From: Conoideocrella luteorostrata
Lineage: Eukaryota > Ascomycota > Sordariomycetes > Hypocreales > Clavicipitaceae
Assembly: GCA_032433595.1 (NCBI GenBank)
Contig: JASWJB010000147.1
Coordinates: 1 to 64,000 of the forward strand
Direction: 5' to 3'
DNA: 64,000 bases
The translations under genes and the position numbers were made by a program. The notes beneath the pieces were generated by a model, which saw only the letters and a list, made by a program, of their open reading frames with translations, did not search any database and had not been told where the DNA came from. Shown one piece after another: positions 35,296-45,785 of the stretch (positions within the stretch are counted from its first letter, which is position 1; every line of letters starts with the position of its first letter).

Positions 35296-38200
35296 ATGCG
35301 AAAAGGGGGACATGATGAATTTACTGCGTCAGAATTATGAACTATCTTGATGTAGCCGTATTTCTGTAATGGACCAGATGTGCGAGATGCAAGGCGATTC
35401 GCCCAAGTTCCACAGACCAAGCTCTTTACAACAAAGCTGTTGCCTCTAACTCAAGCAACTTCCACAACCTAATATCATAAAACCCGCCAACGTCACCAAG
35501 GTTTAAATCACTGTAAGCCTTCTTCCACGCCCAACTGCCGCCGCTAGCCATGCACACATATGTACTCCGTATACATAGCTCCAGTCCAACGAAACTATCC
35601 CCGTCTTCCCCGACCTACCTTTGGAGTGAACAGGTTGCCCTCTCACCGTCCCTTAGTTGTGAATGGTCGGAAATTAAAGTTGCGATGGGACCCAATTACT
35701 GGGCATTTCTTTGGCGTTCTTGGCGCTTGTGCTGCCCCGGCGGCAAGGGCGAATGTGTGGCTTGGGTGGTGGGCTGTTCAGAGAAGATGTGAAAGGAAGT
35801 TACTCCGTAGATGAGTGACGGATTCGTTGTTTATACAGCGATGATGATGATGGGCCGGACGGTCGTGGCAGTTTCTCACAGAATACGGTGATTATGGTGC
35901 ACGTCATGATGCGAGACACATTCAGGCGAGAATTGGCGGCAGCAGATCAGCGGCATCGTCGCGGAGGCCGGGAATACTAATATCTTCATATTATCTATCA
36001 CCATGGACATCCAGCCGCTCATGGGTCGTGGTATGGTGCCGCGCGTAATTACATGCCCGCAAAACAATATTACTAGTACGTTCAATGCTCCATTATGAGA
36101 GCCTGGTCCGTGGCGAAGAGGGAAGGGCCCGCAATTCCAGGCCCCCGTTGTTCGATAGAAATGGCACGATTTGAAGAACACGAGCTTGGCTAATGTCCCT
36201 TTTCGCATCTACTACCGGTGGCTGTAACCTTTACTTTTACTTTTATATTTTTGTCTTTTCTTAACCTATATAGTGGGAGGTAACAAGTTTTTGCGTGCCT
36301 TCGGGTACCGTCAATGCCACCGTCATCTGTGCAACTTGGGGCCTGGCACCGGCAGCCATGCAAAAAGTTATTGCCACATACTGTAGAAGGACGTGTAATC
36401 AACACCCTGCTGCTGACTCTCGTTGTTCTAGAGTACAGTAAGATCACTGTCCCCTAATTGAGAGCTTGACGAGTTTTCGAGTCGCATGCCCCTCCAGGCC
36501 GTGGCGTGATTATCTGCAAGAGGCAGAAAAATCACCGGTTTTGCAATCAGTGTTGGCCCTCTCTTCAGCAAGGATAGCCAAGATGGAGCTGGCAGGCATG
36601 TTGCGCGGGTAGGACAAGCAGCGAGAAGACGCTCTATCACAAGTCGTCTTCTTTTTTTTTTTTGTTCCCTTCTGCTTACAATAACAGTTGTGCGGACGGT
36701 AACTACTGCGCTTATCGTATGTACATACAATCACAATTGACACCAGACTCTAGCTACTGCTAGTAGTTACGCAGTTGGCAAGAACTGTCCCTCCATCGTG
36801 AAGCGCTGATTGGTTGGTGCCGTATTAGGCCACATGGGTGTTAGTCCAACGCACAAATTCATGAAACGACGCAGCGCTTCCATTATTAATACTGACACGC
36901 CCCTGGCGCAGCATTTGTACCGTAACTGACTGTACTACATCAATAGAGCACACGGCGTAAAAACAATATACGTAGGTACTCTACTCCGTACTGTGCTATA
37001 ACTGGTTACGGTACTCCGTACAGTATGCAGCTTGTCATTGTTGGTCGGCTCCTGCCTGACGCGCGCAACCCTTCTGAGAGCATGGATCAGCAAACCTGCA
37101 TTGTTTTCCCCTGCCAAGAGTGCAAGGTTCACAGCGCAAGCGTTTCCTCGTCTGCTTTTTGCCACGTTCATTTAACCTGACTCCAGAAGCCCGTAAGGCA
37201 CCGCAAATGGTATGTTCCGCCCAGCTTTTGCCGAGCCCAGCCTACTTGCAGAAAGCCTGACTAGCCCTGCAACCCTGGCAGCGTGGACCGCATATTCACT
37301 CGGGCAGCGGTCACCAGCACACGAGGAGGGAGGGTCTAACTAAACATTACAGTTCGTGGGCCCATCTTGGCGAGCTGGCAGGCCGGGCTGGGATGGTACG
37401 GCATGGCATGGCATGGCATGGACTGGACTGGGCTGGGCTGGGCCATGCATTCATTCCTCATGATGGCTCTCATGGAGCCAACTGCATGGCCAACCAGCAT
37501 GCCCAGACAGCTCGCAACACCACGGCCAACCGATGGTCCTTGTCCACTTCCATGGTACCTGTCAACCGCGCTTGTTCGTTTGCTAACTAGTTGGCTGGCT
37601 GGTTACGGAGTGCGCCGTCCATGTGCGGTCCAATCTATTATTATATCGTATGCTCTGTATTAATAAAACGGTAATGATTGCAGTACGGTACTATACTATC
37701 ATATGTACCTGAGCTCAATAATACCCCCCCCCCCCCTGCTGTCTGTTTGCTGCCAAGTAGTTACTCCAAGCCCAACACTCCCACATCCTTCAGCACGGCA
37801 GACCACGTATTGTAACCGCAATATTACTATTGAATTCCCGTTTGCCCCTTCAACTGTCCGCTCTTTCCCTCTTTGATTTGGCTTTGGATTTAAAAAAAAA
37901 AAAAAAATACGTCGTGGTGATACCAGCTGTCGTTTGGCTTACTCGTTTGCGAATCCCCTCGTTTCTATTTTCCGCCTCCCAGGTGAGAGGCTTACAAGAC
38001 TCATTCACCTGCCACTCCTTTCTCTGCGCTTGATCACACTTTCTTGAACATATACGGTGTGCCGCCTTTCCCGCCTTCCGTCTCATCCGTTCTCTGAATT
38101 CCCAGCCACGTAGACAGTGAAGACAGAGCCCAAAAGCACTGGCCTACGATACGTAGGTACGTACGAACACCTCGATTGATGATGCTCACCTGCCAAGGCA

Positions 38201-38330
38201 TTTTCTTGTTGGGAAACTCTCCCAGCTCATTGTCTTACTCTGTTTTCTATCCTATTCTGCATTCTATCTCACTTCAATCTAAGCCTCCCCCCGCTAACGT
38301 TGATCGCTCGCATAAAGGGAAACAACAACA
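35296..38330. other. 3-kb intergenic region with simple repeats
   Basis: No gene is supported. Low-complexity features: T-run near 36652-36663; GGCAT/GGACT/GGGCT pentamer tract 37400-37444; a long C-run near 37723-37736; a 16-nt A-run at 37892-37907. Exact TACTCCGTA words occur at 35563, 35801, 36982 and 37012. The last 400 bp (37.9-38.33 kb) is pyrimidine-rich and probably holds the promoter and leader of the TOS1-like gene. Confidence 0.5.
37400..37444. repeat. Pentanucleotide tandem tract
   Basis: Four GGCAT-type units are followed by two GACTG and two GGCTG units: a 5-bp periodic array whose unit drifts from one end to the other. Non-coding. Confidence 0.8.
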
Positions 38331-39939
38331 ATGAAGTATTCTGCCTCTACTGTGCTCGCCTCGGCTGGCTGGGCCGCGGCTCTCACTCGAGATTGCTCCA
38401 ATGCCAAGATGGATGGAGGCGCCGCTCTCGGCGCCAAAATCTGGTCCTGCAGCTCCGTCGAGCAGATTCTGTACGAGGGCATTCAGGGCAATGGCGTGTA
38501 CAAGGCTGTCACGCACATGGATGCCGGCGGCGAATGCAGCTTTGAGGACAAGTCGTATAAGGGTCCTCTGGCTCCTCTGGACGAGGGGGTAAGTCGGCTC
38601 TGCTCTCTAGGGAGACCCGTATAGGCATGCGAACCATGGCGTATGTAAACCTGTGTCTGCTTCTAACTCGAACGAACTATGTAGCTCTCCATCCACATTA
38701 GAGGTCCTGTCTCGCTCAAGGAATTCGCCGTCTACAACCTCGCTTCCAAGCCCAAGTCCAAGCGGGACGTTGAAACCTCTCCTCGAGCTGCCGAACGCGG
38801 CCATAACCAGGGCCACAGGCATCTTCACCGCGCTCATCGTGCTCAGAGAGACATGGTCATCGCCACAATAAACGACAAGGTTGTCTCTTGGGAGAACGAC
38901 TATTTCCCCGGCGGCGCTCCTGCGACAAAAACTTCCGCTTCTGCTCCGGCCGCTACCACCACAGTCACTTTAAAGAAGATTGGTGGTGGTGGTAGCGGCG
39001 GCGCTGCTGCCGCTCCCTCCGGAAATTCCAAGTCTGGCTCTGAAAAGCCACCCGTAGACGGCAAGCCTGCTCCTTCCGGCTCCGACTGGGACCGGGTTTC
39101 TTACTATAATGCCGAGAAGAAGACGGCTCAGAATTTGGTCTTCTTGGGCAACTATGGCGGTGCAGGCTCTGGTGTCTGGGACACGTACGTTTTTGACTCT
39201 CCTATCCCATCACCCACCATGATTTTCACACGAGACAAAAAATAAAATCTATCCGATGCTGAAACGTTGTTGATACAGAACTTGGGGCAACTCGCTCGCC
39301 TATCTCAATGCCAATGGCGACGGCGGCGCCTCCTCCCCCCAGATCCTCACTGATACTCTCATCCCTTCCGTGAAAGAATTCTCCATCTTCTCCGGCGAAA
39401 AGTGCGACGAATCGTGCGGTTTTTCTCGTGCCAAGGACGTGGCCTACAAAGGCTTCGCCGGCGCCAACAAAGTCTTCGTCTTCCGCTTCAAGATGCCCCG
39501 GGACGCCACCGTCCCATCCGGCCAGGATGCCAGCCATCTGCCCATCGACATGCCCGCTATATGGGCGCTCAACGCCCGCATCCCCCGTGCCATTCAGTAC
39601 CCTTCGAAGAACCCCAACTGTACCTGCCATACGTCTGGGTGCGGCGAGTTCGACATCTTTGAGATTCTCGACAAGGGAGAGAGCGTGACCAAGGGGAAGA
39701 GCCATTTCCATATCGCGAGCGGCGGCGGCAGCTCGTACTACCTGGACAGGCCTGTCGACAAGTTTATCAAGCTCGCCGTCATTTTTCACGAGAAGAAGGC
39801 TATGGTCTCCGTCAAGAAGATATCGGATGATGTCGACCTCAAGCAGGGTCTGGATGACAAGACCGTGTTGGAGTGGTTAGCCCAGCCTAATGATCCCGCT
39901 GAGAAGCAGCTGAGTGCCTTGTTCCAGTTTGGCAAGTAG
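38331..39939 (+). CDS. TOS1-like secreted cell-wall glycosidase (DUF2403/DUF2401)
   Basis: Exons 38331-38588, 38685-39184 and 39279-39939 (introns 96 and 94 bp) give 472 residues. A signal peptide (MKYSASTVLASAGWAAA) leads into a DUF2403-type Gly-rich domain (residues about 20-180: IWSCSSVEQILYEGI, CSFEDKSYKGPLAPL, LSIHIRGPVSLKEFAVYN). After a KSKR dibasic (possible Kex2) site, a His/Arg-rich stretch and a Gly/Ser/Pro linker (GGGGSGGAAAAPS), the DUF2401 catalytic-type domain follows (WDRVSYYNAE ... VFLGNYGGAGSGVWDTTWG ... FDIFEILDKGE). This domain pair is that of yeast Tos1/Yjl171c, a putative beta-1,3-glucan-acting wall enzyme. No GPI signal is visible at the C-terminus (SALFQFGK), so it is probably secreted or wall-trapped. 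Confidence 0.88.
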
Positions 39940-40407
39940 AAAACTATAGCCTGCGTTAAAAAGCATTCTCGGACTCTTCCCGAGGTCAGCTAGACAGAGA
40001 GGGGTGGCTGGCTGTGTAGATGGGGATTTCTTTTCGATTTTGTTTTCTCGGAAATGGTTTTACGACGCATATTGTTTATTTGGATGGCGTACAATAAGTA
40101 CAACCTGACTTTGTAAATTATTGGCCGAGCCTAGATATCGCATTAAACATTTGTGGGGGCGGCTCCGTGCACTTACAACTCGGGCGTGTATGTGAGACGG
40201 CAGTGAAGGACAGGACTGAATGTTTATGAACCGCCGGAGGAGTGGCGTTTCTATTACCTCCATTAGATGGTCGTTGTTATCGCTCTAGTTTAAAATATTC
40301 CCGTCCACGTATATCGTACATAACATACAGTTGGGTTATGGCAACATCCGCTGCCACAGGACTCTCCATATACATACATCTATTGTTGACCATAGATCCG
40401 AATCACC
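39940..40407. other. Convergent intergenic region (TOS1-like / MSK1)
   Basis: No gene is seen. It contains the 3' ends of two convergent genes. Confidence 0.5.
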
Positions 40408-42344
40408 TCAGCTATCCTTTTCCGCGGGCTTATCCTCCGACGATAAGCCAACCACATTCCGTAGCGTGCCAAAACTCAAACAGTCGCTTATCCTGTTTGC
40501 TCCTGAAAAGAGCATCACGAGGCGTTCAACACCGCAGCCCCAACCGCCCGTGGGGGGCAAGCCATAATCAAGAGCCTTGACATAGCTCTGGTCCAGCGGT
40601 GATGTGTCCCATTCGTCCTGTTCAGCTTCCTCGCTTACTGGTGCTTCTTGTTCCTGCTGTGGTGCAGAATTTTCTGCAAATCCAACTTCCCCATCGGGCT
40701 TGTTCACAAGACTGCGGTGAGTGGCCAGTTTCCGCTTTTGCTCCTCCGGGTCGTTCTCCTCTTCATACATGTTGGCCAACTCGCGTCCACCGACGAAGAG
40801 TTCTGCCCTGGCGGACACGAGTTGATAGGTTTGTGGGCATAGAAACCCCTTGGCGAGCGGTGACATGCACGCCGGGTGGTTGGTAATGAAGAGCGGTTCT
40901 GTGAAGGACATGGGCTCCAGGTAAACGGCTGCAAGTCGATCCAGAAGCTTGGGCAAGGAGTTGGGCACTTCGCCGGGAATCGTGATTCCAGCGAGTTTCA
41001 ACATGGCAAGAAGCTCTGGTAGAGCATCCTCTGCAGAGAGCTTGGGGAACCGTATACCCATAGACGCTTCCAGCCCGGGGATAAATTCCACTTGCCTAAA
41101 CGGTCGAACAAATCGGCTGAGATCAATAGGCGGTAGGGTGGTAAGCTGAGTAGAGATGACGTCTTGAGCATGTTTGGCCAGACCGTGCAGTAGTTCTTCT
41201 GTTTCCTTAATCAAGTCCGGCAGATTGGTGTAGGCGCTATAGAACTCGCACATGGTGAACTCGGGGTTATGGGTGGCATCAACGCCCTCATTGCGAAAGG
41301 CTGGGCCAATCTCAAACACCCTGTCCACGCCACCGATAACAAGACGTTTTAGCCACAGCTCTGGGGCGATTCGAAGGGCGAGATCTTTGTTACGAAACTC
41401 CGTAGCCTGGGTGACAAAGGGCCGTGCTATAGCTCCACCGGCATTTTCAGCCAGAATAGGTGTCTGGAACTCCAGGAAGCGCTTTGAATGAAAGTGGTCT
41501 CTCATGTACTTTGTAATCTCAGCTCGCAGTCTCAACACATCAACAACCTCCTTATTGACGAGCATATCGACGTGTCGCTCTGCCATTCTCGTTTTAGGGT
41601 CCGTCAACTTTTCTGGAATCTGCTCCATTGACGGAGATACTAGTTCTGGGAGCTGGGTGACTTCGAGGGTAGGTTCTCCAGCCTTGGTTCGGGTGGCATG
41701 GCCGATGACCGCTACAGACCTTGTCAGCCAGATGTGGGAGGGCTAAAAAGAGAGATGGGATTCGGTAAAGTCCTACAGATGTGATCCCCAATTTGGATCA
41801 GGTTTTTAAAGAGGGAGAACTTTTGCATCCGTCCGTGTTGTTCTGATACACATTTATTCTTGTTGATCATGATTTGCACTTTTTGGAATTCGTTCACAAT
41901 GTCGAGGAAGATGAGGGATTTGCCGACTACACGTTTTGACCGAATACGACCTGTCAACGTCACTGCTTCACTGGGCACTTGCTCTTCAAATTCCTCTAGG
42001 AACTCCGGTACGCTCTTCCGCGACATGGAAGTATCAAGCCGGGGATATGGGTCCGGGTAGAGTGGATTTTCACTCTCCTGGTCTTCACGAAGCTCATCCT
42101 TTCGGTGTTGCTTGAACGGTGACAAGGTTTCGCTCGCATCATGAGCAGCGGAGAACCTCGAGGCTTTGTTACTATCAGAGCCTGAGGACAACGCACGAGC
42201 TCCCGACTGAAAAGGCGCGCAGCCGGACCGAGCCTGCAACGACAGAGTGCTGCCTACATGCGTTAATCCGCCGATGCTCCTCAGAGCACATTTCTGGGAG
42301 ACGGCGGACTGGCGGGCCAGTCGAAGGCACAGGGAGTATCTCAT
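40408..42344 (-). CDS. MSK1: Lysyl-tRNA synthetase, mitochondrial
   Basis: Minus-strand exons 42344-41777 and 41711-40408 with a 65-bp intron give 623 residues. Class II enzyme charging tRNA-Lys. The N-terminus (MRYSLCLRLARQSAVSQK... through about residue 55) is basic, Ser/Ala/Leu-rich and nearly free of acidic residues: a mitochondrial presequence. An OB-fold anticodon domain follows (VTLTGRIRSKRVVGKSLIFL), then catalytic motif 1 (FLEFQTPILAENAGGA), motif 2 (VFEIGPAFRNEGVDATHNPE) and motif 3 (GWGCGVERLVMLFSG). At 623 residues it is somewhat long, with an insertion around SLVNKPDGEVGFAENS. A bidirectional promoter separates it from ARP4. Confidence 0.92.
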
Positions 42345-43043
42345 TGCGCCTGTTTATAGTGATGGGTTAGCTTTTCATTTGCGCCAAGAACTTTTTAACA
42401 CGACATATTTAGCACAAAGATAGTGTCAGGCATTGGCATTGTATAATCACCCACGACCGAAGCCATGTCAATCGCAGCGGTTCTGAAGCGAAGATGCAAA
42501 TTCATCATGTAAAGGGGACTGAATACGTAGGGCGCGTAAAGGGAGTATGTATACTTACAGTCATAGCGATCTGTCAGAGCAATTGCCCTGATGGGAGGGA
42601 CCTCGTGGACTTGCCAACTGCACGATGGGCTGGATGGGATGAAGGAGCTTGAGAAGGGAAAATTGTTTCTGCATGGAGTTATGGGACCAAGTTTTTCCCG
42701 GTCGCCTGCAGCACCCCTGTTACGCAACACCTGTTAAGCAGCACACCCCGCCAGTCGCATGGATCAAAGTATGCGCCAGGAGCCTGCCGCCTAGCGTCTC
42801 CTGTTCTGGAGAGCACCAGAGAGAGCCTTGTTGCCTGTCTAGTGGCTGCATGAAAGCTCCCCATCCAACCACCAGCCACCAGCCACCGATCACTGACCAA
42901 ACCACCAAGAGGCTGAATTTTGTTCAGCCGTCGTCTCGCTCCACCACGTTGCATCTTCCACCATCCCAAGACCTCACCCGCGTTCGCAATCAAATCAATT
43001 GACCATCTGCATCCTTATTTTGCGACAACCACGGGATACAGTC
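42345..43043. promoter_or_regulatory. Bidirectional promoter region (MSK1 / ARP4)
   Basis: Divergent start codons lie 699 bp apart. No TATA or named factor site was confirmed. A CACCAGCCACCAGCCACC triplet repeat (42870-42890) and a C/T-rich leader precede ARP4. Confidence 0.5.
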
Positions 43044-44529
43044 ATGGCTCAGCAGCCCTTGCCCACGTCGGCGCAGCCTACCGACATCTACGGAGGAGGT
43101 ACGAATATGAGCTCTCAACACGCGATGCCGATGCGCGCATAACCTCTCGCCTTAACATATACTAACACTGCATGACTTAGACGAGGTTTCCGCCCTCGTT
43201 CTCGATCCCGGTTACTGTAACACACGCGCGGGCTATGCAGGCGAGGATGTACCCAAGTCTATCCTGCCCTCCTTCTACGGCCACACGAATGGAGAAAATC
43301 CACGCGACCTTTTTGGCGACGAGTGCATCATCCCCCGTGCCGACTTTGAGATCCGCAACTATATGAACCGAGATAGCGTTGTTGAGGATTGGGATGTCGC
43401 GTCTAAGATTTGGGAGCATATGCTCATAAAGCGGTTGCAACCTGAACGTCCGACGCCACCCTCTAAGAACGGATTGAACGACGACGTGAAGGACCAAGAT
43501 GGCGAGGGCGACATTGCCATGGACGAGGCCGAGACACAAGAGAAACCTCTTCAGGAGAACCCTCTCTTGATCACAGAGGCGCCTTGGAATACCCCCAAGG
43601 CCAGAGAGAAGGCAATCGAGATTATCATGGAAAACTGGGGTTGCCCTGCGTTCTGGCTGAGCCGGACGCCGGTGCTTTCCGCCTTTGCTGCTGGCAAGGC
43701 TACAGCCCTTGTAATTGATGTTGGTGGCGCCAATACGTCTGTTACCGCTATTCACGATGGCATGGTTCTTAAGCGATCCATCCAACGTTCTCCGGCCGGT
43801 GGCCTATGGCTGTCGTCCCAGATCCGCAACATGTGGGAAACGTCGGAGCCAAAGGTGCCTTTGACGCCTACATATATGGTTGAAAACAAAACAGCAGTCG
43901 ACGCCCTGTCCCCCGCTCAAGCCACCTTGCGCCAGTTCCCCTTCCAAATCAACGACTCTTTCCGTGCCTACGAAGAGGAGCGGGTTCTCACTGAATTCAA
44001 GGAGTCTGTTGTAGAAGTCTGGCGCGGCCCTGGCCGATACAGCACTCCCGGAACCGAAGAATTCGTCAAGACACAACCAGGCCGCGTGTTCGAGATGCCC
44101 GACGGCTACAATCAGATGTGGCGCGAGCAGCGCTTTAAGGTCACCGAGGGACTGTGGGACGAGAACGTTGGGTATTCTGTTCCCGAGTCTGACCGCCTCA
44201 CCAAGTCTCAGACGATTCCTGAGCTTATCCGAGCGGCTCTCGGCGCTGTTGATGTCGATCTTCGCGGAAATCTGCTCGCCAACGTTGTTGTGACCGGTAG
44301 CACCAGTTTGATCAACGGATTCAATGACCGGCTGAGCAACGAACTGACTGTCATGTACCCCGGCCTCAAGGTTAAGATTCACGCTGCGGGTCTAACGAGT
44401 GAGAGACGATTCGGTGCCTGGATCGGTGGCAGTATCCTCGCCAGCTTGGGTACTTTCCACCAGATGTGGATATCGAGAAAGGAGTACGAGGAGAATGGTG
44501 CCGGTGTGGTGGAGAAGCGGTGCAAGTAA
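43044..44529 (+). CDS. ARP4: Actin-related protein 4 (NuA4/INO80/SWR1 subunit)
   Basis: Exons 43044-43098 and 43181-44529, intron 82 bp with ACTAAC branch site, give 467 residues. Arp4 is a nuclear actin-fold subunit of the NuA4 acetyltransferase and INO80/SWR1 remodellers. The diagnostic start is DEVSALVLDPGYCNTRAGYA then EDVPKSILPSFYG; GWDVAS-like WDVASKIWEHML and LVIDVGGANTSVTAIHDG are the actin phosphate-binding loops. An acidic insert (DDVKDQDGEGDIAMDEAETQ) is typical of Arp4. C-terminal VVVTGSTSLINGFNDRL and SERRFGAWIGGSILASLGTF close the fold. The 18-residue first exon is supported by the phase-1 junction restoring D-E-V-S-A. Confidence 0.93.
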
Positions 44530-44843
44530 AAGACACAGCAAAAAGGCGTTTTTGCCCGCATGGGCGACATAGTGGGAAATCTGGCGTACGGAGTCACGAG
44601 AGGAGATGCGCTTTTTGAATGTACGAGACAGGGACCTCTTTGGGACCTCTTTGAAAAGAGAGGATTTTAAAAGATCGCGTAGTGTGTAGACAAATGGCAA
44701 TGATTTCACATATACCCAAATAGTTTTATCGCCGTCTCTCTTTACCCTGACTTTTGAACATGGACGCAAATGCCCTCGGTCTACATGCTGCTCGCTATAC
44801 GCCTTGCCATACCCAAAAATTAAACATACCGGGAACCATCACA
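44530..44843. other. Convergent intergenic region (ARP4 / DNA glycosylase)
   Basis: 3' ends of two convergent genes; a direct repeat GGGACCTCTTTG occurs twice at 44629-44655. No gene. Confidence 0.5.
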
Positions 44844-45785
44844 TCAGGATTCCAACTCCTCCTTAACCGTCTGCTTATCCCCATCAGCCTCCCTCTCCGC
44901 CCTCCTCATCTTCACCCACGACCCCAACTCGGCCCAAATCTTCTCCTTCTCCGCGGGCAACAATGTCGCCGCCAAGCCACTCGTGCTCGATGCAACAAAC
45001 ACCCTCGCACCCTCCCACTCCCCCTTCACAACACCCATGTTCTCTTGCTCATCCTGCCATCCATACCGGAACTTCTTGCCCACCGGCGACCGGTGCCTCA
45101 CCCGCCAGATACTCTCCCAGATGCTCTTCCCCACGATGCACATGCTCTCCGGGCGCCACTCGCGAGCCTTTTCTTCCAGGGCCGCCACTCCATCATCCAT
45201 CTCTGCTTTACTCAGCTCTGAGCCATTGCGGCTGGGCCTGCCCACAATGTTGGTTAAACCCAGCGAGTACAGCTCCGGCATCTGTCTGTCCTCTTCGGCG
45301 TAGCATCGCCGAGGTGTCACTCCGCTGGAGTAAAGGAGTTTCCAGAACAGGTTTGACGGGTGAGCATAGGCATGGCCCGTAAGGGCGGTCGAGATTCCCG
45401 GGTTGAGGCCGACGAACAGCACGAGAAGGTTCGGGGCGAAGGCATCGGGGAGGAAGGGCAGGTGGGCGTATTTTGAGGGCGGTGCGTAGCCGGTGCTGGG
45501 GCGGCTGCGCTTCTTCTTGGTGGGCGATTGCTGTGACTGTGATCCCGAGGAGCGCTTCCTTGACGACGAGCTGGTTTGGGGTTGAGAGGACGCCTTGTGC
45601 GGTTCATTGGCTTCAAGCTTGACGAGCCGGGCGGTCCTGGGAAATGCAGTCCGGACGATGGGTGAGGTGGCGGCCCGGGGAGGGTTGCGACGCACACTTC
45701 CCTCAGGGGAAGTATATCTGAAGGCGTCCAGTTGTAGACGGCCCTTGAAAGTTGCGACGTGTTGATGCTGTTGCTCTCCCTCCAT
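44844..45785 (-). CDS. TDG/MUG-type G:T/U mismatch DNA glycosylase
   Basis: Single exon, 313 residues from the ATG at 45785 (MEGEQQHQHVATFKGRLQLD). Family enzymes excise uracil or thymine from G:U/G:T mispairs to start base excision repair. The N-terminal 110 residues are basic and Ser/Pro-rich (KRSSGSQSQQSPTKKKRSRP, a likely nuclear signal). The catalytic domain has LVLFVGLNPGISTALTGHAY (motif A; Asn of GLNPG is the catalytic residue in MUG), HPSNLFWKLLYSSG, TNIVGRPSR, and the late motif B-like VASSTSGLAA. The same frame is open upstream to 46007 but shows no family sequence, so I placed the start at MEGEQQ; a longer protein cannot be excluded. Confidence 0.88.
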   Translation of the reverse strand: MEGEQQHQHVATFKGRLQLDAFRYTSPEGSVRRNPPRAATSPIVRTAFPRTARLVKLEANEPHKASSQPQTSSSSRKRSSGSQSQQSPTKKKRSRPSTGYAPPSKYAHLPFLPDAFAPNLLVLFVGLNPGISTALTGHAYAHPSNLFWKLLYSSGVTPRRCYAEEDRQMPELYSLGLTNIVGRPSRNGSELSKAEMDDGVAALEEKAREWRPESMCIVGKSIWESIWRVRHRSPVGKKFRYGWQDEQENMGVVKGEWEGARVFVASSTSGLAATLLPAEKEKIWAELGSWVKMRRAEREADGDKQTVKEELES